Shown here in pieces: positions 14,866-22,098 of a stretch of 22,098 bases of DNA (positions are counted from its first letter, which is position 1; each line of letters starts with the position of its first letter). The position numbers and the translations under genes are program-made. Below the pieces are notes generated by a model, which saw nothing but the letters and a program-made list of their open reading frames with translations, made no database searches and had not been told where the DNA came from. Location: positions 9,500-31,597 of the forward strand of contig CAJUJG010000022.1 of assembly GCA_910586715.1 (NCBI GenBank), given 5' to 3'. The DNA comes from an uncultured Lachnospiraceae bacterium. Lineage in GTDB: Bacteria > Bacillota > Clostridia > Lachnospirales > Lachnospiraceae.

Positions 14866-15003
14866 TGTATGTAATATTACATTTCTCTTTATAACATGAT
14901 ATATCAGATAATAAAATTCTGTTTTCGTGTCATGGTGCAGGTAAAATGAAACGGGTTTAGTTCCTCAATCCGACAGACATTGTCATGCAAAGTTGAATGA
15001 AAA

Positions 15004-15519
15004 TTAATTATACTTGTCATAAAATCTTTCCGATATTACATTGCCTGCTATTTCTATATAGTCATCAAAACTTTTGCTATTATCACCAATCCATATACTC
15101 CAAGCCTTCTGAATATGTACTGCAAGTTCTCTTATATCTTTGACTTTATACATTACCTCATTGATATTGCACAGTGCATTGTAATATTCATTATCCTCCC
15201 ATGATTCACGGGGACTTTTATCGATGCCCAGCCATTTGTTAAAGTGGTCAGTCAATATTCCGAAATCCTGATCTAAATCTGCAGTATTAACAAATCCCTC
15301 CTTCCAATGGGTATCTTCATTTACAACATAATCATCAATTATAAAAAATTCTTTAGGATATTCTCTAAAACCCGCTAACTTATAGTACCGTTCCATTGCT
15401 TTTGAGGCTTCCTGTTTAGAACCGTAGATACCCAAAAACTTAATCTCTTCATCTTCGTCCTCACCATACTCATACATATGATACAGTAAATACATTTTTT
15501 CGTCTGAATTATTATCCAT
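15004..15519 (-). CDS. Immunity-like protein, copy 2 (171 aa)
   Basis: ATG 15519 (MDNNSDEKMYLLYHMYEYGE) follows AGAGGAATATGGG. Residues 8-60 (LLYHMYEYGEDEDEEIKFLG, EASKAMERYYKLAGFREYP) match the DUF7336-like unit found N-terminally in many small immunity proteins. The C-terminal half (FNKWLGIDKSPRESWEDNEY ... SKSFDDYIEIAGNVI) is shared with the neighbour at 15652-16164. The two are about 65% identical in protein and more in DNA, so they arose by tandem duplication. It probably protects against the toxin tip whose remnant lies at 16165-16577. Confidence 0.75.
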   Translation of the reverse strand: MDNNSDEKMYLLYHMYEYGEDEDEEIKFLGIYGSKQEASKAMERYYKLAGFREYPKEFFIIDDYVVNEDTHWKEGFVNTADLDQDFGILTDHFNKWLGIDKSPRESWEDNEYYNALCNINEVMYKVKDIRELAVHIQKAWSIWIGDNSKSFDDYIEIAGNVISERFYDKYN

Positions 15520-15651
15520 ATCCCATATTCCTCTGCTCTTTCTTAAAATTACTATAATCACATATTTTCCGCCTTACATTTTCCAAAGATCTTTCTATGT
15601 AAATTACACTACTTAATAACATTGCTTTTCATAGCCAAGTGAAAAACATTC

Positions 15652-16164
15652 TTAAAAGTCATAAAATTCTTTTGCTATTATGTTTTTTGCTATTTGTATA
15701 TAATCATCAAAGTTTTTGCTCTTGTCATTAAAGCATTCAACCCAAACCTGTTGGATATATTGTGCAAGTTCCCTTATGTCTCTGATTTTATATACCACTT
15801 TATAAACCCTGCAAAGAGCTTTATAATAAGCTTCATCCTTCCATGATTCGTCGAGACTTTTATTATTCCCAAGCCACTCATTAAAGCAACTGGTCAGTAT
15901 TTCAAAATTCCAATCTAAACAGACAGGATTTGCAAATCCATTCTTCCAGTTGGTATCTACATCTACAATATATTCGTCAACTATAAAACACTCCTTGGAA
16001 TATTTTTTAAAACCTGCCAGCTTATAATACCGTTCTATTGCTTTTGAGGCTTCCTGTTCAGAACTGTAGATGCCCAAAAGTTTAATCTCCTTATATTCGT
16101 TGTCCTCACAATACTTATACTCATGATATAACAAATACATTTTTTTATTAGAAGGATTATTCAA
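15652..16164 (-). CDS. Immunity-like protein, copy 1 (170 aa)
   Basis: The reading frame begins at TTG 16164 (MNNPSNKKMYLLYHEYKYCE). TTG is preferred over ATG 16140 because its position matches the ATG of the paralogous copy (MDNNSDEKMYLLYH) and CAGAGG lies just upstream. The domain order equals the paralog: a DUF7336-like N-terminus (EASKAIERYYKLAGFKKYS) and a helical C-terminus (FNEWLGNNKSLDESWKDEAY, SKNFDDYIQIAKNII). The frame is continuous with the toxin-tip remnant upstream, so without a stop in between the tip and this protein could be read as one chain. Confidence 0.7.
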   Translation of the reverse strand: MNNPSNKKMYLLYHEYKYCEDNEYKEIKLLGIYSSEQEASKAIERYYKLAGFKKYSKECFIVDEYIVDVDTNWKNGFANPVCLDWNFEILTSCFNEWLGNNKSLDESWKDEAYYKALCRVYKVVYKIRDIRELAQYIQQVWVECFNDKSKNFDDYIQIAKNIIAKEFYDF

Positions 16165-16577
16165 AACCTCTGTCCCCCATTTTTTTATTTTGCTAAAGTC
16201 CTTATTCTTTCTAGGTTCATAATTGTTTTCACCATAAAATTCATCGCATAATCTTTTCGCGAAATCCTTTCCATTTTCATCTACATATGGTGCCTTTCCA
16301 TGCGCCCATGAAGGTACATCCGTTTCCTTTTCTTTTCCTGTCCCTGATTTTGCCTTTTTAGTAGGTCTTTCCTGCGTCTTGGAATCCCCTATTTCCTTTC
16401 CGGCTTCACCTACGCCTGTACCTTCTTCAGCAATCTCGTTTTTGCTCTTATCTTTTGCCGCATTAACGACTGCCAGCCGTTGTCGAATTCCTGTGCGGTC
16501 GTCCCGGTGAGGGTACCGCTGCGGTATGTCTTCCCCCTGCCTTTACCTCTAGGTATGCCTTTGAGGATGCCGCCTCT
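16165..16577 (-). pseudogene. Displaced Rhs toxin tip remnant
   Basis: The - strand first reads GILKGIPRGKGRGKTYRSGT, then LTGTTAQEFDNGW, and after a one-base frame change VVNAAKDKSKNEIAEEGTGV, a polar linker, and VPSWAHGKAPYVDENGKDFA followed by KRLCDEFYGENNYEPRKNKD and FSKIKKWG. The W-A-x-G-x-x-P ... GxDFAxRLxDxxYGxxNY ... IKKWG pattern is one I know from C-terminal tips of Firmicutes Rhs/YD proteins, probably a nuclease. There is no Rhs core and no start, and the C-terminus runs straight into the immunity gene at 16164. It is a replaced tip kept downstream of the current one. Confidence 0.6.
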
Positions 16578-16586
16578 TTCTATATT

Positions 16587-17483
16587 TTAAAAATAACTTT
16601 CAATTTTATATAAAATATATTTATCAAAGAATTTCCACTCTGAGTACACATATAAATCTTTAAATGCTACTTTCTCCTCATGCTTCGGCTCTCTAAAAAT
16701 TTCATAATTCCCTAAAAAAATAAGTTTTTTGGGTATTATCCTCTTGGATGTATTGCCCAATGCTATCATGTATATATCTTTAGATAATATATATTTGCCA
16801 TTGCACATTTTTTCTTCTTTAAAAGGCAGAACACCTTTTAATTCTTCCATTTCTTCTTTTTCCATAGTATATCCTTTTTCAAATTTGACATATCTTAAAG
16901 ACTCTATTTCCTCTGCATTTGTTGGAAGGTGTTTATTCTCTGTAATCTTCACCCTAACAACAGGTATTGTATGTCCAGGGCTCCAATTTCTCTCCCCTAT
17001 TTTCTGCATGATTAAATAATCCCCGTAAAAATCCGTATCTTTCCAGATATTAGCATCAAGGGGATATGCAAAGGTATCCCCTATCTTCCACTCACATTTA
17101 TAAAGTTTATATTGACTGATTTTCTTTTCCGGCGGCATCGGGGAATTCAGTTTTTCCCGTAGGTCTTCCAATACTTTTTTTCTTTTTCTCGCATCGCTTT
17201 TATCAAACTCATTATAGGTTTCATTTTTTAACTCGTTTTCTATATGAAACAACGCATTTTCTTTTACTTTTGGAAGTAGTTTCCCGTATTTCCATTGAAT
17301 GTCTGCAAGGGCAAACCAAAAATTTGGCGCATCTTCCTCATCATTTAATTCTTCTGCATACTCTTTTATGAATATTTCTGTCGCTTCCTCTATGGTATGT
17401 CCTCTTTTGCATTTGTCTATAAAGCCCAGCTTTATATCATCACTTACATCATTCTGATACAGACCCGGTCCCCATGTTCCCAT
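16587..17483 (-). CDS. DUF4259-like immunity protein, 298 aa
   Basis: ATG 17483 is chosen because the product then starts MGTWGPGLYQNDVSDDIKLG, the usual N-terminus of DUF4259-type proteins (MGxWGxGxxxNDxxxD), and GAAAGGAAC lies upstream. The first 120 residues are helical (EEATEIFIKEYAEELNDEED, FWFALADIQWKYGKL). The rest is beta-rich (KYKLYKCEWKIGDTFAYPL-type strands, IPVVRVKITENKHLP, YSEWKFFDKYILYKI). The gene directly follows the GIY-YIG toxin tip, where the cognate immunity gene normally sits, so it is likely the antidote to that tip. A long hairpin (17519-17570) lies between them. Confidence 0.75.
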   Translation of the reverse strand: MGTWGPGLYQNDVSDDIKLGFIDKCKRGHTIEEATEIFIKEYAEELNDEEDAPNFWFALADIQWKYGKLLPKVKENALFHIENELKNETYNEFDKSDARKRKKVLEDLREKLNSPMPPEKKISQYKLYKCEWKIGDTFAYPLDANIWKDTDFYGDYLIMQKIGERNWSPGHTIPVVRVKITENKHLPTNAEEIESLRYVKFEKGYTMEKEEMEELKGVLPFKEEKMCNGKYILSKDIYMIALGNTSKRIIPKKLIFLGNYEIFREPKHEEKVAFKDLYVYSEWKFFDKYILYKIESYF

Positions 17484-17518
17484 ATTATTACGTTCCTTTC
17501 TGTTAGTTATATTGATTT

Positions 17519-17570
17519 GAATAGCGGGATGAGCCACTACATCATTTTTATATAACTCATCCCACTATTC
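17519..17570. repeat. Inverted repeat between toxin tip and immunity gene
   Basis: GAATAGCGGGATGAG (17519-17533) and CTCATCCCACTATTC (17556-17570) are 15-bp arms with one difference and a 22-base loop. There is no T-run on the - strand after it. It may tune toxin and immunity expression or be a short mobile palindrome. Confidence 0.6.
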
Positions 17571-17578
17571 CTATTTTA

Positions 17579-17938
17579 TCATTTATCCATCCAGTCTAAT
17601 ATTTCATTGGATATTTGATTTGTTATATACCCCGCAACACCTTTGGCTTCCTCCATATATATTTTTGCCCGTTTATTATTAGGACTGATCCCATCAATTT
17701 TATTCAGTCCTTTTGCGGTTTTTAATGTGTGATAATACAGCATCGCTGTCTGCTCCAATCCCCTTGCCTCTTCATATGTCAAATTTTCTCCTAATTTACT
17801 ACCTTTTAAGTTCTTTTTATCTAAAGATTTTCTATGTGCTTTCATTCTTGTTTCATAGTCCTTAGTTCTTCCAACATATCTTACACTTTCATCATCGCTT
17901 AAAGCATAAACCGTATAAATGCTGTTTCGCCTTTTTTT
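17579..17938 (-). pseudogene. GIY-YIG nuclease toxin tip of the Rhs protein, out of frame
   Basis: The - strand reads SIYTVYALSDDESVRYVGRT, then KDYETRMKAHRKSL, and ends with ITNQISNEILDWMDK. TVYAL with RYVGRT and the following R and H are the GIY-YIG signature (GIY-like TVY, YVG, catalytic arginine), used by Rhs tips that cut DNA. It is joined to the Rhs core by a hydrophobic pretoxin segment (PAIGAALSTIAAPVAIGAAI) but is one base out of frame: the A7 run at 17932-17938 would restore the frame if it had eight A. As read, the Rhs protein ends at 17899 without the nuclease. A sequencing indel in the run cannot be excluded. Confidence 0.8.
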
Positions 17939-20900
17939 CCTTCTTTTTCTAATGCATTAATACCAGCATCAACTATTTTCTTAAATTTTATTACGTTATG
18001 AACGGTTACTACTGTGGTTATTCCGATAGCCGCCCCAATTGCTACAGGTGCTGCTATTGTAGATAACGCTGCACCAATTGCTGGCAACGTCAATATAAGC
18101 GTTGGACTGTGACCGTCATAATCAGCCATTCCCATTGGTGCATTTTGACAGTATGAAAACAGATTATACCCCTTTACACTCTCTTCCGTTTTCAGAATGC
18201 GGTCATCCGCACTGATAAACCTGCGTATCTGCGGGTCATAGTATCTCGAGTTCAGATAGTAGAAGCCTGTTTCCGTATCATAATAGTAACATCTGTACCG
18301 GAACGGGTTCTTCTGCAGGATGCCGTCGGTGTCCCTTCCGCCTGCCGCTTCCTTTGCGCTGACCGGATTTCCCCACAGGTCGTATTCGTATGTTCCGATT
18401 AATACGGAGTCGCTGTTTCTGTAGACTGCGATGACGTCCCCGAAGGCGTTCTTTTCAAAGAAGTAGTGTTTCTCATTGTTTGTGCCTTTTTTGCAGCCTA
18501 CCCCGAGGACTGTACCATCGCTGTCATAGTAGTAGTTTATGACTTCGTTTCCGGTTGTTTCGGACAGCAGCAGTCCGTTGTTGTAAAGGTAGATTGTTGT
18601 TTTTTCGCCTGTTGTCTTGGTATAGCGCTGTCCGTCTGACAGGTAGGTGTATGCGGCGCTTTTTGCGGTGATGGCTCCGGCAGAGAGTGTCCCGCCTGTT
18701 GTCGGAGTGGTAGGTTATGGTGTATTTTTGTCCGGCTGTATTGCTGCTTCCTGTTTCTGATACCTGGATGCCGCGGTTTTGGGCGTTGTAGGAAAGGTTT
18801 ACGCTGTAACCCGCGTGGTCGCGCATCTGTGTGAGGTTCCTGTTTCCGTCGTAGGAATAGAACGCCGTTTTCCCGCTGCTGTAGGTGATGCCTGTTAAGT
18901 TTGCACCTGTGTACCGGTATGTATGTTTTGCCGATGCATTTTTATTATAATTTCCGCCGTTTGGCACCGACGGGTCCGTGATGGCGCTGATCCTGCCGTC
19001 CGCGTCATAGCTGAAAAACGCCGTGTTTCCGACTGCGTCGGTGATGGATTTTATCCGCTTTGCGGATTCTGACTTTAGGTTTACGGCATTGCTTCTGGTC
19101 TGCGCCACGGCTTCGACTGCTTTTTTTGCCTGCGCTCTTTTGGTTGGATAGGAGGCGGAGTCTTCCGCCGTCTCGACCGCGGTATATGCCTCATATACCT
19201 TCTTCCCCGTATTATAATCCGACACGGCGTAAAGGTCTCCCCGCAGTCTCTCTATATATGGTATCACATTTTGGTATACTTTGGTACATTCGTCCAGTGA
19301 CAGATTTTTATCGTATGCGGCTTTTAGTTCATTGAGCTTTGTAAGCGCTTCGTCGTATGCGGTTGTCCCTGCTTTTGTACCTGCGTCTTCATATGTAATC
19401 TGTATACGGTTTTTCTCTTTTGCGCTGCTGTTTTTTCCGTTTTCATACTGGTTGGAATCGATGATTAGGGCAAGTCTTCCCATTTTGTCAAAGTATCTGC
19501 ATATGGAGCCGCTTTTGTCCGTGAGTTTGAAAGGGTATTTGCTTTTAAGCGCTGCATCGTTTACAGGTATGCCATACAGCCCCAGTCCGTCCTCATCCGC
19601 TGCGGGTGGTATTGCCGCACCTGAGGACAGCTCCCTTCCGGCGCCGTTTTGCAGGACGGTCACTCCTTTTCTCTTGAAGTAGTGCTGTGTTCTGTCTCCG
19701 TCTGTCCACACGTAGGGGTATTCGGTGACGTCCACCGTGTCGGTCGGGATTTTCAGTGTCTGATGGTAATTGAGTCTCCAGCCGTATCCTGCACCGGTGT
19801 CGGTATCGGTCTGACAGGAATTGTAAACGTGGCGGATGTTCATTGGAAGACGTCCGCCTGCGGTTTCCACGTCGGAATTTGTGACGGTAAGGTAGCCGAG
19901 GTAGTCATTGATGTACGCGTGCGCTTCAATATAGAGTATTCCGTCCGTCGAACTGCTGGCGCTTGTGAGCTCTGCGGAGGTGATAATGCAGTTTCCGGGC
20001 AGCTGCGGCAGGTCGAATTTAACAAAGCTCCTGTAGGTGGCTCCGCTCTTGGTTCCTACCTTGAGTGTTGTGGCGTCGCGGGTGCTGTCACTGCTGTTGA
20101 TGGTGACTTTTGTGATTTCCTTTACACCGTTGCTTTTTTTAAGCAGCGGGTCTATTGTGACGGGGTATTCTGCCGTCTCAAGCCATTTGCTGTCAGGGAT
20201 AATGCTGATTGTGACAGTCTGTTCGGCTTTCTCGTCTGCCGTGCTTTCTTCTTCGGTTGCATTTTCCGTTTCGGACTCTGACAGTACCTCAGATTCGGGC
20301 TCTGATTCCTGTTCTGACAGTACCTCCAGTTCAGGTTCATACTCCGGTGATTCCTCCTGTTCTGACTTGGATTGTGGCTCTGATGTTCTTTCTGATGTTT
20401 CTTCCTGCGCCGTCTTTGGATGATTTTAATCTTTCGACGTTTGTACGTTCCCGCTCAGTGTCAGTCCTTTCATTTCAAAACGGCTGCCTGACAAAGCACT
20501 CCTTACCAAAGCCGGTGAGATTTCCGTTTCGGATCTTTCGGTTTCTTCTGCCGTGGTCTGCTCCGGTGTGCCCTTTTCATCGGTGCTCTCTTCAACGCTG
20601 TTTTCTTCTAAACTGCTTTCCTCTGTGCCGCCCTCCCCAATACTGCTTTCTTCCAAGCTGCTTTCTTCTGTGCTGCTCTCCTCTGCGCTGCTTTCTTCAT
20701 TGCTGTTTTCTTTGGCGCTGCTTTCCCCTGATTCAATACGGTATGCCACATCATTCGAGATGTTTCCGTCAGCATCAATCATATACGGCGCCGGAAAATA
20801 ATACTGCGGCTCTCCTGTTTCAGCATCTTAAAATACCACCTCGTTTTCGTCCGTGAGCGATGCCGTGAGTCCTTTCATCTGAATCTGAACGTATGTACGC

Positions 20901-21793
20901 AATCCGGTGCCTTTGTATTCATGATAATGTTTTCTTTGATGCCGTCGCTCTGCGGGATGTATTCGATGCTTACGTCATTTGCAAAGCCGTCAAAAAGAAC
21001 CGACGACTGTTTGGCGGCATAGGCGTATTCTTTCTCGTCTTTATAATCCGTGATGTTGTTTATTTCAGAATCCGCCGCGGCTGCCTCTGTCATCTTTGGC
21101 GCCGTGTCTTCTGTGGCTGCTGTCTCTCCGGCATCCGTTCCTTCTTCATCGGAATTTGTTTCTTTTGCCGTTTCTTCCATACTTTGGGCTTCTTCTTCCA
21201 CGGTTTTGGCATACGCTGCATGAATCCCGTAATCCGCAGGCTGTTTATCGTCCGCAGTCTCTGTTTTGTCAGAATCCGGGGCATTCTTCGGCTCAAGCAG
21301 CTGCCAGCTGATGCCGTATCCGTTTTCCGTAAAATCCACTTTTCCGCGTTCCGCGTCAAGGTCGCTGAAAAACACGTCGTATGTGTTTGCGCCGTTTGTG
21401 TATCCATCTTCTGTTTTTATGAGGGAGTTGTCGATTTCGAGAAGATTTCCGTTCTTGTCTTCATAGTGGATGGGTTCGTCATACAGGACTACCGTGACGC
21501 TTTTGTCACTCATCATATACTGCTTGCTGTTTTCGCTTCTTTGACTGGTGATTTCATTGAGAAAAAGTGTTTCTGTCTGTGGCTGTGTAGCTGGTTCGTC
21601 TTGTTCTTCCAGGGTCATACTGCCATCCTGTATGACATGGCTGGTACTTGTTTTTTCACTGGTTTGGGCTGAAATCAATACCGCATTCTGCTGCATTGAT
21701 TCCCGCGCATTCGCGATATTTTGGTCGCATACAAGTGTTATGATTAGAGCCAGACTGATAATCCGGCTTCGTTTTCTTCTGATTTTTTTTCAT
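17899..21793 (-). pseudogene. Secreted Rhs/YD-repeat protein, multiply broken
   Basis: Order: a signal peptide (IRRKRSRIISLALIITLV) out of frame after an A8 run at 21783-21790; a polar Glu/Thr-rich region; a frameshift near 20890; an in-frame TAA at 20829 (VVF*DAETGEPQYYF); a Ser/Glu repeat region; a second TAA at 20426; a DNRLRE domain (TYRSFVKFDLPQLP); YD repeats (NTAFFSYDADGRISAITD); a frameshift near 18712; and the core end (YEYDLWGNPVSA, GFYYLNSRYYDPQIRRFISA). The span is short for Clostridial Rhs proteins and has few YD repeats, so inner deletions are likely. Rhs cages deliver C-terminal toxins to competing cells. An ATG at 21916 behind AAAGGAG, in frame with 21793 but stopped by TAA, may be the original start. 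Confidence 0.9.
20575..20730 (-). repeat. Ser/Glu-rich coding repeats in the Rhs gene
   Basis: The - strand encodes about ten near-repeats of EESS (EESSAEESSTEESSLEESS and similar), from a 12- to 15-base unit of GAA/AGC codons. It is a flexible linker and a likely slippage site, with no stop of its own. Confidence 0.8.
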
Positions 21794-21960
21794 GGCTGTG
21801 CCTTTCTTTTGTTCCTTAAAATTGTTTTGGTTTATCCCCGCGGACAGCAGGCTTTTGACATTGTGTTCCGTGATTTTTTATGCGGTTTTTCGCTCCCGGA
21901 TGTTTCTTTCATCCATGACTGTCATCTCCTTTATGATGAATTGGCGTAACTATTAATTAC

Positions 21961-21989
21961 AGTATAATTCCGTTATTATTTTTTGTAAA
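21961..21989 (-). promoter_or_regulatory. Promoter of the Rhs locus
   Basis: On the - strand TTTACA (21984-21989), a 17-base spacer and TATACT (21961-21966) form a good housekeeping promoter about 45 bases ahead of the ATG at 21916 with its AAAGGAG site. Confidence 0.7.
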
Positions 21990-22098
21990 TTATACTCTGT
22001 AAATAATTCTGTTTTCTCTATGTTTGTTTTTAAATGCTTTCTGAAAATCATGGCAAGTATTTCACACTTTTATTCTCAAATAGCAGTTTTGTGTTATA

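Noticed and set aside
19649..21672. Long + strand frames opposite the Rhs gene
   Set aside because: They mirror the codon bias of the - strand Rhs gene, have cysteine/phenylalanine-rich nonsense composition and no ribosome binding sites.
1..22098. tRNA or rRNA genes
   Set aside because: I saw no cloverleaf with a GTTCRAATC-type T-arm and no rRNA signature on either strand, so the element border is not a tRNA site.

Overview
The window looks like a Clostridia genome, probably Lachnospiraceae. The basis is low-GC small mobile-element genes with strong AGGAGG-type ribosome binding sites, a DNRLRE/YD-repeat Rhs protein with a Gram-positive-style signal peptide, and an MCP and an AraC regulator of Firmicutes type. 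The assignment is by family resemblance only.

Positions 1-10542 are one end of an integrated mobile element. On the + strand (1-3338) lie small genes, a J-domain protein and a lone two-helix membrane/coiled-coil protein, with a G-run-rich gap at 1831-2540 that could hold an origin or transfer site. On the - strand (10317 to 3459) lie a 71-aa gene, a translationally coupled operon (cold-shock-like protein, phage-tail-like protein, HU, two small proteins), a 650-bp repeat and hairpin region, a 63-aa gene, a winged-helix replication-initiator-like gene, about 1.6 kb of non-coding hairpin-rich DNA, and an HNH/AP2 endonuclease gene. No integrase, relaxase or structural phage cluster lies inside the window, so the element type is open.

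The most interesting stretch is the non-coding 4749-6327 interval. It holds many hairpins with different arms, nested long-range helices, and two modules that each pair a CGATTAGTC motif with a GG-TTTAAA-CC hairpin. A TTGACA promoter candidate points into it on the - strand. I read it as one or two large structured RNAs, in the manner of the phage-borne GOLLD/ROOL classes, but cannot assign it to a known class.

The element ends at about 10542 exactly where the 5' part of an FMN riboswitch (GGGGCAGGGTGAAATTCCC on the - strand, with its own promoter) is cut off, so the element appears to have integrated into a flavin riboswitch. Next come ordinary chromosomal genes with higher GC: a methyl-accepting chemotaxis protein (10651-12327) and an AraC-family regulator (12474-13358).

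From 13456 to 21990 (- strand) is a decayed Rhs polymorphic-toxin locus. A secreted Rhs/YD protein carries several frameshifts and stop codons and ends in a GIY-YIG nuclease tip. Behind it are a DUF4259-like immunity gene, a displaced second toxin tip running in frame into an immunity gene, a duplicated copy of that immunity gene, a ParB-like nuclease tip fragment, an Rhs core scrap, and further broken immunity-like genes. This is the usual layout of an Rhs locus that has repeatedly swapped its tip and kept the old immunity genes downstream.
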